The notes beneath the pieces are model-generated. The model saw only the letters and a list, made by a program, of their open reading frames with translations. It was not told the DNA's origin and searched no databases. Below are positions 43,400 through 51,527 of a stretch of DNA of 64,000 nucleotides, piece after piece. Within the stretch, counting starts at the first letter, position 1. Every line of letters starts with the position of its first letter. The position numbers and the translations under genes are program-made. Source of the DNA: Marinibaculum pumilum (GTDB taxonomy: Bacteria > Pseudomonadota > Alphaproteobacteria > Ferrovibrionales > Ferrovibrionaceae); the NCBI RefSeq assembly GCF_042646425.1, contig NZ_JBHRTR010000031.1:1-64000 (forward strand). The letters are read 5' to 3'.

Positions 43400-44428
43400 A
43401 TGATCAGGCATGATTGGCGGGTTCGCGCGCTTGCGGCGGCGGCCGCCCTTCTGCTCGCGGCGCCAGTCGCGGTGGCAGACGCGGACAAGGGACAGTCCGT
43501 AGAGATTTCGGCCGGGGACGGCGGGCGTGTCAGGCCCGCCGCGGCGGCCGATTCCGGTCAGGGGCGCTACGGCCAGGGACCCGCGGCGGCACAGGTCGCG
43601 CAGTTCAACACCGTCATGCGGGGCATCTATGGCAAGGCACGTAAACAGCTCCTGGCGGCAACGCGACCGGTGATCGTGGTCGCGATCGGCGGCGAGGTCA
43701 CCCTGTTGAACGCCGACGGCAACCAGGAGACACGGACCTCCGTGCCGCCCGTCTTCCACACCCTGAAGTCCGTCGGCCATGTGGTGCTGGGGCTGGTCGG
43801 GGCGGTCGTGCCCGCCCTGCAGGGGCTGCCGGACGGCACCGGCTGGAAGCAGGACCTGAAGGACGTCGCCGCCGCCATCGACGCTCTGGAGCCGCAGCTC
43901 GACGGGCTCGGCCAGACCGCGGAGCAGGCGGCGCGCCAGCGACAGATGCTGGCCGCGGCGAAGGACTATATCGCCACGGCACTGCAGGAGCCGCAGCCCG
44001 ATCGCGCCGCGTTCACCGGCCTGATGGACCGGATCAGGCCGCTCTGGCTGGCGGACGCCGCCGATGCCGGGCGGATGCAGATGGTGGAGCTGAACCGGAT
44101 CGTACAGGGCTGGCGGGCCGCCATGCCGCCGGAGGATTGGGCACGGCTCCGCGTCGTGGTGCTGGGGCCGCGCGCGCCGCGCGCGAACAATGCGCAGACC
44201 CGCTATTTCGCCCGCCTGCTGGGAGAGAGGGCGCCCGGAGAGCGGGTGATCTATGCCGAGAACCTGTTCGAACCCGCGCAGGGCATGAGCCTGCTCGGCG
44301 GCGTGGTGATGGACCGCGCCCTCTCCAGCCTGGTGTTCGGCAATGCCTACCGGATGGAGGAGGATCTGATGGGCTTCGCCGCCGGCGGCGAGATCGACCT
44401 GCTGCTCTCGGCCGCGACGGCGGAGTAG
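43400..44428 (+). CDS. Secreted protein of unknown family, paralogue 2
   Basis: A 342-residue paralogue of the preceding gene, with a clean signal peptide (cleavage after VAVADA, about residue 27). After a Gly/Gln-rich stretch it carries the shared core: a PVIVVAIGGEVTLL strand, VPPVFHTLKSVGHVVLGLVG, LEPQLDGLGQTAEQAARQ, PDRAAFTGLM, PLWLADAADAGR, WRAAMPPEDWARLRVVVLG and RVIYAENLFEP. The two genes are 124 bases apart, with a possible separate promoter between them. The function is unknown, and I know no named family for it. Their common export and co-location suggest both act in the same periplasmic process, perhaps as a heterodimer. Confidence 0.7.
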   Translation: MIRHDWRVRALAAAAALLLAAPVAVADADKGQSVEISAGDGGRVRPAAAADSGQGRYGQGPAAAQVAQFNTVMRGIYGKARKQLLAATRPVIVVAIGGEVTLLNADGNQETRTSVPPVFHTLKSVGHVVLGLVGAVVPALQGLPDGTGWKQDLKDVAAAIDALEPQLDGLGQTAEQAARQRQMLAAAKDYIATALQEPQPDRAAFTGLMDRIRPLWLADAADAGRMQMVELNRIVQGWRAAMPPEDWARLRVVVLGPRAPRANNAQTRYFARLLGERAPGERVIYAENLFEPAQGMSLLGGVVMDRALSSLVFGNAYRMEEDLMGFAAGGEIDLLLSAATAE

Positions 44429-44438
44429 GCCGCCCCGG

Positions 44439-44471
44439 CCCGCCACCTGCGCCGGGCGCACAGGTGGCGGG
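44439..44471. terminator. Strong hairpin between convergent genes
   Basis: CCCGCCACCTG and CAGGTGGCGGG form a perfect 11-bp stem with an 11-base loop, exactly in the 59-base gap between the converging paralogue 2 and SDR genes. No U-run flanks it, but its stability and place make a two-way terminator likely. Confidence 0.6.
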
Positions 44472-44487
44472 ATCCGGTCGGCCCTGC

Positions 44488-45246
44488 TCAGGCCGCGCCC
44501 AGATAGATCCGGTTGTGGGTGGGGCTGATCACCACCTCGTTGATGCAGACATGGGCGGGCAGGCGGGCCAGGAACAGGCAGAGCTCGCCGGTATCCTCCG
44601 CCTGCACCATCTTCGCCTTGTCCTCGTCGCTGACCGGCACCGGGCGGTTGTCGAGGATCGGCGTGGCGACCTCGCCGGGCAGCATCGCGGTGGCGCGGAT
44701 GCCGTTGCCGCATTCCTCCTGGTTCAGGCTCTCTGACATCGCGCAGACGCCGTGCTTGGCGGCGTTGTAGGCGGGGCCCGTCAGCTTCGTCACCCAGCGG
44801 CCCGCCCAGGACGAGACGTTGATGATCAGCCCGTCCTTCTGGCGCCGCATCATCGGCAGGACGGCGGCACAGCAATAGTAGGTGCCGTCCAGGTCGATCC
44901 GCACGACCTGGTCCCAGCCTTCGCGGCTGACATCCTTCCAGCTGCGCTTCAGGATGTTGATGCCGGCGGAGTTCACCAGGATGTCGAGCCGGCCGAACTT
45001 CTCCTCGATGCGGGCGGCGACGGCCTCCACCGCATCGCCGTCGGCGACGTCGAGCGGCTCCAGAACGATCTCGCCGCCCTTGTCGCCGGCCGCGCGGATC
45101 GCGGCGGCGACCTCTTCCAGCTTCTCCCTGCGGCGGCCCGACAGCACCACGTGCATGCCCGCCGCCGCATAGGCCAGTGCCGCGGCGGCACCGATGCCGG
45201 TGCCGGCGCCGGTGATCCAGGCCACCTTGTCCTTCAGGTCTCTCAT
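44488..45246 (-). CDS. Short-chain dehydrogenase/reductase
   Basis: A 252-residue classical SDR oxidoreductase. The nucleotide-binding motif is TGAGTGIG (about 12-19), followed by LSGRRREKL, whose Arg residues favour NADP(H). NSAG lies at about 92-95, and the catalytic Ser-Tyr-Lys set is NVSSWAG (Ser145/146), Tyr160 and Lys164. The late block GIRATAMLPGEVATPI and the C-terminal ISPTHNRIYLG are typical of the family. The substrate cannot be told from sequence. It converges on the secreted paralogues and is followed on the same strand, 140 bases away, by the end of a hybrid kinase gene. Confidence 0.85.
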   Translation of the reverse strand: MRDLKDKVAWITGAGTGIGAAAALAYAAAGMHVVLSGRRREKLEEVAAAIRAAGDKGGEIVLEPLDVADGDAVEAVAARIEEKFGRLDILVNSAGINILKRSWKDVSREGWDQVVRIDLDGTYYCCAAVLPMMRRQKDGLIINVSSWAGRWVTKLTGPAYNAAKHGVCAMSESLNQEECGNGIRATAMLPGEVATPILDNRPVPVSDEDKAKMVQAEDTGELCLFLARLPAHVCINEVVISPTHNRIYLGAA

Positions 45247-45386
45247 CCTGCGGTTCCTCCCCCGTCATGGTCGCGGCCCCCCTGAAGCCTGATAGGGGCG
45301 CGCTGCAGAATACCGGAGGAGGCTTACCCGCTACCGGCCCGCCCTGTCCATGCGGTCCGGCCCGGGCCATCGGCCGCTCCGAGGGG

Positions 45387-47447
45387 TCAGGAGGCCGAGG
45401 ACCCGCTGCTGGCCGCGTTCTCGCCGCTCTGCTGCATCAGCCGCTCGATCGCGGCCTGCAGTTCCGGCAGCCGCACCGGCTTGTACAGCAGGTCGTCCAG
45501 GCCGGCGTCCAGATAGCCCTGCCGGTGCTCCGGTGTTGCATCCGCAGTCAGGCCGAGGATCGGGATCCGTTGCAGCGGGCCGGGGACGATCCGCACCGCC
45601 CGCGCGACCTCGGTGCCGGTCAGGCCCGGCATCTGGATGTCCAGCAGCAGCAGATCGGGCACGGGCGGTTCGGACGGCAGCCGGGCATCGCGGTCCGGAT
45701 CCTGCGCCTGGACGCCGTTGCGGCCGCGCTCCGCGGCGCGCACGGCGGCGAGCGCTGCGGTGCCGTCTGCGACGAGGTGCGGGCGATGCCCGATCCGCTC
45801 CAGCAGGGCGCCCAGCAGCATGCGATTGGTGTCGCTGTCCTCGGCGACCAGGATGTCATAGCCGGACGTCGTCGCCTGCAGGGCGCCGGCGGCTGCCGCG
45901 ACCGGTCCGAGGCGCCGGCCGGGCGCCCTCGCGCTCACCGGCATCGGTGACATGCGGCCCGGGGCATGCAGGCGCTCCACCGGCACGGTCAGCCGGAAGC
46001 TGGCGCCGGCGCCGGGCATGCCGAAGGCTTCAAGCCGGCCGCCCATGCCGGCGATCAGCCGGGCGCAGATCGCCAGGCCGCCGGTGCCACGCTGCACGGC
46101 ATTTCCCGGCGGCGCCGCGGCGCCGCCGCCCGCGCTTTCCGGCGCCACCGCCAGAAGCGGGTTCTCCGCCGGATCGAAGCCATGACCGGTGTCGCGGACG
46201 GTCACCATCAGGTTCAGTCCATAGCGGGCAGTCAGGCAGCGCGCGGCGATGGTGACGCCGCCGGCATCGGTGGCGCGGACCGCATTGCCGACCAGGTTGA
46301 TCAGCACCTGCCGCAACGCGCCGACATCGACCGACAGGTGCGACGGCAGTTCCGGATCCAGGTCGCGCCGAAGCCAGATCCCCTTCGACGCCGCCTGGGC
46401 GCTGAACAGGGTGAAGACCTCTTCCACCAGGGTCGCCGGCGCCATCGGCTGCGGCCGGTCGCGGCGCTCGCCGGCCTCCAGCCGGGACAGGTTGAGCAGG
46501 TCGTTCAGGATCCCGGACAGCGCTTCGGTCGACAGCCGCAGCGCGGCAAGCCAGTCGCGCTGCTGGCGCTCCAGGCTGGAGCCTTCGAGCAGGGCGATGC
46601 TGCCCATCATGCCGGCGATCGGCGTGCGCAGCTCGTGGCTGACGGTGCCGAGGAACCGCGAGCGCGCCCGCAGCCCCGCTTCCGCCGCGGCCTGCGCCTC
46701 GGCATAGCGCGCCTCCATCCGGTCGTTGACATGCAGCACGTTGGCGACGATCAGCAGCACCCCGGCCGTGGCGAGGCCGGCACGGTAGTAGTGCATCAGG
46801 TCCTGCAGGTCGGCCGGCAGGCGGGAGGGCGGGACATGGCCGGTCGCCTTCAGCCAGAACATGGCGGCCAGGGCGGCCAGAAGCGCCAGGGCCACGCGCA
46901 GGCCGGCGCGCATGCTGATGGTGAAGCAGGCAAGCCCGATACCGACCGGAACGACCTGCATGAAGTCCCAGATCCTGCCGCCGCCGAACCACCAGGCAAC
47001 GAACCCCTGGACGAAGAAGGTGGCGACCAGCACGCCCGACAGGGCGGTCAGCGGCAGGCCGCGGCGCAGCAGGAAGGGCAGGGCGCTGTTGATACTGCCC
47101 ACCAGCATCAGCAGGATCAGGCCGATATAGGGTGGCTTTGCGATGCCAAGGCCGATTCCCGCACCCAGCCCCCAGGCCATCGCACCCAGGCCGAGCAGCG
47201 GGCCGATCACGATCAGGATGCGCGCACGGATCTGGCTGTGCCGGTCCGCGGGGAAGCCGTCCGGCAGGAAACGGTCGGGCAGGGTGTCGAGCCACGACCA
47301 GGCGCCACGGCGGGCCCGGCCACTGCCGGTTGCCGGCCGGTAGGCCCGGCCTCCCGCCGGCGGGACCGGCAGGCCGCCTGGATCGGCACGCCCGGCATTG
47401 GACGGGCCGGCATCGGGCGGCAGGTCTGCGGTTGGTGGCAAGGTCAT
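45387..47447 (-). CDS. Hybrid histidine kinase with membrane sensor
   Basis: A 686-residue kinase. After a Pro/Gly-rich cytoplasmic N terminus there are six to seven hydrophobic segments (about 77-240) with almost no periplasmic loops, so the signal is probably sensed in the membrane. A HisKA domain has GTVSHELRTPIAG (His271). The HATPase boxes are NLVGNAVRATDAGG and DTGHGFDP, but the G2 region, GTGGLAICARLIAG, is degenerate. The C-terminal receiver (about 540-675) has DILVAEDSDTN, acceptor Asp in LLLLDIQMPG and a Lys in LLYKPVR. A stretch inside the receiver (about 575-597) is an insertion rich in charged residues. ATG 47447 lies 44 bases past a CCTAGACT element. It diverges from a PAS_5-type protein gene. 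Confidence 0.85.
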   Translation of the reverse strand: MTLPPTADLPPDAGPSNAGRADPGGLPVPPAGGRAYRPATGSGRARRGAWSWLDTLPDRFLPDGFPADRHSQIRARILIVIGPLLGLGAMAWGLGAGIGLGIAKPPYIGLILLMLVGSINSALPFLLRRGLPLTALSGVLVATFFVQGFVAWWFGGGRIWDFMQVVPVGIGLACFTISMRAGLRVALALLAALAAMFWLKATGHVPPSRLPADLQDLMHYYRAGLATAGVLLIVANVLHVNDRMEARYAEAQAAAEAGLRARSRFLGTVSHELRTPIAGMMGSIALLEGSSLERQQRDWLAALRLSTEALSGILNDLLNLSRLEAGERRDRPQPMAPATLVEEVFTLFSAQAASKGIWLRRDLDPELPSHLSVDVGALRQVLINLVGNAVRATDAGGVTIAARCLTARYGLNLMVTVRDTGHGFDPAENPLLAVAPESAGGGAAAPPGNAVQRGTGGLAICARLIAGMGGRLEAFGMPGAGASFRLTVPVERLHAPGRMSPMPVSARAPGRRLGPVAAAAGALQATTSGYDILVAEDSDTNRMLLGALLERIGHRPHLVADGTAALAAVRAAERGRNGVQAQDPDRDARLPSEPPVPDLLLLDIQMPGLTGTEVARAVRIVPGPLQRIPILGLTADATPEHRQGYLDAGLDDLLYKPVRLPELQAAIERLMQQSGENAASSGSSAS

Positions 47448-47490
47448 GATCCCAGTTATTCCAACGCGTGCGGAAAAGCCATTCGACAAA

Positions 47491-47498
47491 AGTCTAGG
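47491..47498 (-). promoter_or_regulatory. CCTAGACT -10-like element before the hybrid kinase
   Basis: On the minus strand this reads CCTAGACT, 44-51 bases before the hybrid kinase start. It shares the TAGACT core with elements preceding the amidase and binding-protein genes. The expected -35 region has no clear box. Confidence 0.3.
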
Positions 47499-47590
47499 CT
47501 GTCATTCCCGGCGGGGCGGTCCCTGCCCGCAACCGGCCCGACTCTTGCTGGTAACAACCGGACTGTTCGTTTCTGGGACGCGGGGGCGCA

Positions 47591-48265
47591 ATGGGTTATT
47601 CGCAGACAGCGCTGCCGGGAGGAGAGGGGCCCGAACGCGCGGCGGGTGAGGGTGCCGGTGCCGGCGGCAGCCCCTGGGATTCGCCAGGGGTGCATGTCGC
47701 CGTTACCCGGCGTGACCTTCCGACCGACCTGATCGGCCAGCGGCTGTTTGCCGTCTGGCATCGCCTGCGCGACCGCAACGGCGGCATGCCGCCGTGGATC
47801 GATGTCGCCGCGCTGGACGTGGCGGATGCCGTCCCGGGCGCGATTCTGGCGCTTCCCGACGGCGGGCGATCGGACCGTTTCCGGGCATCTTTCGTCGGCG
47901 CCGAGGTGCGGCGGATCTGGGGCGACGACTTTACCGGCCGGGTGATGCACAGCCGCGTCTTCCCGGAAATGTCGGACGCGGTCACCTGCGGCATGGCCAA
48001 GGCGCTGCAGGAGGGGCGGCCGGTGGCGGCGGAATACCGGGTGCAGATCGCCTTTCGCATCTCCTACCTGCATGTCGCCTTCCTGCCCTTCATGGGACCG
48101 CGGGACCCGGGATCCCGAAACCAGAGCGCCCGCTACCAGGGACCGCGCGTTCTGGTGCACCTCAACTTCTCGAACATCACCGTCCGCGATGCCCGCGACT
48201 GGCGGACGACCCTGGAGACACAGTCCCGGATCCAGCGTCTCCTCGACAGCCAGGAGCCAGGCTGA
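47591..48265 (+). CDS. PAS_5-type domain protein
   Basis: A 224-residue cytoplasmic protein with a disordered Gly/Ala-rich N terminus (about 1-35). The main domain (about 45-190) fits the PAS_5 family common in Alphaproteobacteria: LFAVWHRLRDRNGGMPPWID, then GAILALP, FRASFVGAEVRRIWGDDFTG and a late LLPF-like FLPFMG. Members of this family have no known catalytic part and may be signalling adaptors or small-molecule sensors. The insert GPRDPGSRNQSARYQGPR before the last strand is unusual. It diverges from a hybrid kinase, with which it may act. Confidence 0.65.
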   Translation: MGYSQTALPGGEGPERAAGEGAGAGGSPWDSPGVHVAVTRRDLPTDLIGQRLFAVWHRLRDRNGGMPPWIDVAALDVADAVPGAILALPDGGRSDRFRASFVGAEVRRIWGDDFTGRVMHSRVFPEMSDAVTCGMAKALQEGRPVAAEYRVQIAFRISYLHVAFLPFMGPRDPGSRNQSARYQGPRVLVHLNFSNITVRDARDWRTTLETQSRIQRLLDSQEPG

Positions 48266-48415
48266 GCCCGTCGCCGCCCCGGTAGCGATCGAGAGCCCCG
48301 CTCGGGAGGGCGGATCGCCGCCATCTTCGTCACGTCATCTTGAAGCGCCGCGGCGCCGCTGCGACCGCTTGCGGCCTTGCCTCGCGGCGGCGCTTGGCGG
48401 ACCCTCCGCAGCATC

Positions 48416-50863
48416 ATGAGACAGGACAAGCTCTTCGCGCGGCCAACCCCGCGCGCTCCAGCGCCGCGCATTTCGGGCGGGCGCCGGCTGCTGGGCGCGG
48501 TGGCGGCGCTGTGCGCCGTCCTGCTGGCGGCGCTGCCGTCGCCGGCCGCGACCGACGGGCAGCCGCCCGGCAAGGTCGCCGCCAGTCTGATCGCGGAGCC
48601 GGCAGCGATCGCCGCCGGTGAACCATTCTGGGTCAGTCTGCGCCAGGATATTGCCCCGGAATGGCACACATACTGGCGCAATCCCGGGGATTCCGGACAG
48701 GCGACCTATATCGACTGGACCCTGCCGCCGGGCTTCCGCGCGGAACCGATCGCCTGGCCGGTGCCGGAGCGGGTGCCCTACGGCCCGCTGATGAACTTCG
48801 GCTATGAGGGCCGCGTCGACCTGCTTGTGCGGATCCACCCGCCCGAGGACCTGCCGCCCGGCCGTCCGGTCACCCTGCAGGCCGAGGCGGAGTGGCTGGT
48901 CTGCGCCGATGTCTGCATTCCGGAATATGGCAGCTTCGACCTGACCCTCCCCGTGGCCGCAGAGCCGGCCCCGCCGACGGCGGCGCGCCAGGCAGCGTTC
49001 CATGCCGCCAGGGCGGCCCTGCCGAGCCCGTCGCCCTGGCCGGTCGGGGCCGCACTCGACAATGGCCAGCTGCGCCTTGCCTTCGCAGCACCGCAACTGG
49101 CGGCGGCGCTGCGTGCGGGTGGCGACACGGCGATCGCCGACGGCGTGTTCAGTTTCTTTCCCGACAGCGACGGTGTGATCGTCAACGCGGCGCCGCAGGT
49201 GGCGATGCTGGACGGCGACACCGTCGTCCTGCGGACCGAGGCGGCCGCCAATGCCGGCAATGGTGCAGGCGCGGCCCTGTCGGGCCTGCTGGTCGCCCAT
49301 ATGCCGCCGCAGGACGGCGCCGCCGGGAAGCCGGTCGTGCAGGGCTTCACTTTCGAGACCGCCTTGCAGGCCGGTCCCGGCAATGCCGCGGTCCCGGCGG
49401 GTGCCGGCGGCGATGGCGGCGCCGGACGCCCCGGCGCGCCGGCGGCCCCTGCCCAGGGCGGCCTGCTGCCGGATGCCCTGGCAGGTGTCGGCCTTCTGGA
49501 GGCGTTGCTGCTGGCGCTGGCCGGCGGCATCATCCTGAACCTGATGCCCTGCGTCTTCCCGGTGATCGCGATGAAGGCCCTCGGCCTGGCGCAGAAGGGA
49601 GGCGCGGCGCGATCCGCGATCCGGATGCACGGCCTGGCCTATGCCGCCGGGGTTCTGGTCACCTTCGCGGCGATCGGCGGGGCGCTGCTGCTGGTCAAGG
49701 CCGGCGGCGCGGCGGTCGGCTGGGGCTTTCAGCTGCAATCGCCGGTCTTCGTCGCGTTGATGGCCTACCTGATGCTGGCGGTCGGCCTGAACCTCTCGGG
49801 CCTGTTCACGGTGGGGGAGGGGCTGATGGGCCTGGGCCAGGGGCGTCTTTCCGGCTCCGGCGGCGGCCCGGGCCATGCCGGTGCCTTCCTCACCGGCGTG
49901 CTGGCCAGCGCGGTGGCGGCGCCCTGCACCGCTCCCTTCATGGCCACCGCGATCGGCTTCGCGCTGACACGGTCGCCGCCCGTGGCCCTGGCGGTCCTGC
50001 TGGCGGTCGGCCTGGGCATGGCACTGCCCTATCTGCTGCTGACCTGGGTGCCCGGCGCGCTGCGCTTCCTGCCGCGGCCCGGGGCCTGGATGGAGCGGCT
50101 GCGCCAGGTCCTGGCCTTCCCGATGTATGCCGCGGCGGCCTGGCTGGTCTGGGTGCTGAGCCAGCAGGCCGGGCCGACCGGGGTGATCGTGGTCCTGGGC
50201 GGCGCCGTGCTGCTGGCCTTCGGCTTCTGGCTCTGGCAGCTCGCCAAGTCGGCAGGGCAGGCCGGCGGCCGCCGCCCTGCCTGGCGCCTTGCCGGCGGCG
50301 GTGCGGCCGTGCTGGCGCTGGCCGGCGCGGTGGCGCTGACCTTCTCCCTGCGGCCGCCCGACCTCGCCCTGCAGGCCGATGCCGCTGCGGCGGGCGAGGC
50401 GCGCACCGGCAGCGGGCCGGCATGGGAACGCTATTCGCCGGCCCGGCTGCAGGCCTTGCAGGCGGACGGCCGGCCGGTCTTCGTCAACTTCACCGCGGCC
50501 TGGTGCATCACCTGCAAGGTGAACGAGCAGGTGGCGCTCTCCAGCGCGTCGATGCGGGAGCTTTTCGAAGCGGGCAACGTCGCCTACCTGAAAGGGGACT
50601 GGACCAACCAGGATCCGGAGATCACCCGCATGCTGGAGCGTTTCGGGCGCAGCGGCGTCCCGCTCTATGTCCTTTTCGCGCCCGACGGCAGCATCGAGGT
50701 GCTGCCCCAGATCCTCACCGAGGCCGGCGTCGCGGCCGCCCTGCGGCGCCTTCCGGGCGGTGCGGCGGCGGACCGGGCCGGCCTGGACCGGCCCGCAATC
50801 GATCCCGACAGCCGTCTTCCTTCCGACCGACCGGACCATGCCGCAGGAGCAGACCATGCTTAA
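48416..50863 (+). CDS. ScsB/DsbD-like thiol:disulfide interchange protein
   Basis: An 815-residue membrane reductase that should carry electrons from cytoplasmic thioredoxin to the periplasm. After a signal-like segment comes an N-terminal periplasmic domain (about 40-185) with EWHTYWRNPGDSG and VCADVCIPE. The eight-helix core (about 355-620) has its redox cysteines in LMPCVFPV and APCTAPFM. The C-terminal periplasmic thioredoxin domain (about 675-810) holds WCITC (Cys697, Cys700). Order and length match ScsB proteins linked to copper tolerance more than short CcdA. ATG 48416 was chosen for distance to the signal segment; its ribosome site is weak. The redoxin gene overlaps its end by 8 bases and is a likely reduction target. 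Confidence 0.87.
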   Translation: MRQDKLFARPTPRAPAPRISGGRRLLGAVAALCAVLLAALPSPAATDGQPPGKVAASLIAEPAAIAAGEPFWVSLRQDIAPEWHTYWRNPGDSGQATYIDWTLPPGFRAEPIAWPVPERVPYGPLMNFGYEGRVDLLVRIHPPEDLPPGRPVTLQAEAEWLVCADVCIPEYGSFDLTLPVAAEPAPPTAARQAAFHAARAALPSPSPWPVGAALDNGQLRLAFAAPQLAAALRAGGDTAIADGVFSFFPDSDGVIVNAAPQVAMLDGDTVVLRTEAAANAGNGAGAALSGLLVAHMPPQDGAAGKPVVQGFTFETALQAGPGNAAVPAGAGGDGGAGRPGAPAAPAQGGLLPDALAGVGLLEALLLALAGGIILNLMPCVFPVIAMKALGLAQKGGAARSAIRMHGLAYAAGVLVTFAAIGGALLLVKAGGAAVGWGFQLQSPVFVALMAYLMLAVGLNLSGLFTVGEGLMGLGQGRLSGSGGGPGHAGAFLTGVLASAVAAPCTAPFMATAIGFALTRSPPVALAVLLAVGLGMALPYLLLTWVPGALRFLPRPGAWMERLRQVLAFPMYAAAAWLVWVLSQQAGPTGVIVVLGGAVLLAFGFWLWQLAKSAGQAGGRRPAWRLAGGGAAVLALAGAVALTFSLRPPDLALQADAAAAGEARTGSGPAWERYSPARLQALQADGRPVFVNFTAAWCITCKVNEQVALSSASMRELFEAGNVAYLKGDWTNQDPEITRMLERFGRSGVPLYVLFAPDGSIEVLPQILTEAGVAAALRRLPGGAAADRAGLDRPAIDPDSRLPSDRPDHAAGADHA

Positions 50864-51488
50864 GCTGACCCGTCGTTTCGTCCTGACCGCCGTGGCGGGC
50901 TTCGCCGCCCTGTCGCTGGCCGATCTTGGCGCCGCCGAGGCCGCGCCCGAGGTGGGCAAGCCCGCGCCGACATTCACCGGCACCAACCTGGAGGGCCAGG
51001 AGATCGCGCTGGCCGACCTGAAGGGCAAGACCGTGGTCCTGGAATGGACCAACCACCAGTGCCCCTATGTCGAAAAGCACTACGGCACCGGCAACATGCA
51101 GGCGCTGCAGAAGGCGGCCACCGGCAAGGGGGTCACCTGGATCAGCATCGTCTCGTCGGCGCCCGGCCTGCAGGGCCATGTCAGCGCCGCCGAGGCCAGG
51201 GCGCTGACCGCCGAACGGGATGCCGCCCCCAGCGAGGTGGTGCTGGACCCGGACGGCACCATCGGCAGGCTCTATGGGGCCCGGACCACGCCGCACATGT
51301 TCGTCATCAATCCCGACGGCACCCTGGTCTATGCCGGCGGCATCGACGACAAGCCGACCGCGCGCTGGTCGTCGGTCGAGAATGCCAACAACTATGTGCG
51401 GATGGCGCTGGCGGACCTGGAGGCCGGGCGCTCCGTCGGTACGCCGACGGCGCGGCCCTACGGCTGCAGCGTGAAATACACCCACTGA
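50856..51488 (+). CDS. Periplasmic redoxin (AhpC/TSA-thioredoxin family)
   Basis: A 210-residue exported redoxin with a TRRF-containing signal (cleavage after GAAEA, about residue 29) that could use Tat or Sec. The thioredoxin-like fold has a single active cysteine in WTNHQCPYVEKHYG, a motif of a known redoxin subgroup, plus TPHMFVINPDGTLVYAGGID and a second cysteine near the C terminus (PYGCSVKY). It has no classical CxxC. An AGGAG site precedes ATG 50856, which lies inside the end of the ScsB-like gene, so the two are translated together. The upstream reductase probably keeps it reduced; its substrate might be a peroxide or an oxidised protein. Confidence 0.82.
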   Translation: MLKLTRRFVLTAVAGFAALSLADLGAAEAAPEVGKPAPTFTGTNLEGQEIALADLKGKTVVLEWTNHQCPYVEKHYGTGNMQALQKAATGKGVTWISIVSSAPGLQGHVSAAEARALTAERDAAPSEVVLDPDGTIGRLYGARTTPHMFVINPDGTLVYAGGIDDKPTARWSSVENANNYVRMALADLEAGRSVGTPTARPYGCSVKYTH

Positions 51489-51495
51489 GCGGCAG

Positions 51496-51527
51496 CCAGA
51501 TGGGGCGGCGGCCAGATGGGGCGGCGG
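51496..51527 (+). repeat. 16-bp tandem duplication at a gene start
   Basis: CCAGATGGGGCGGCGG occurs twice back to back (51496-51511 and 51512-51527). Each copy carries an ATG, but as the unit is 16 bases the two ATGs are in different frames; only the second (51516) opens the DUF3500 frame. The copy may reflect a recent slippage event and could affect start selection. Confidence 0.8.

Noticed and set aside
48335..51052. Long antisense frame of about 900 codons opposite the ScsB-like gene
   Set aside because: No motif, odd amino-acid composition, and a full-length recognisable protein on the plus strand.
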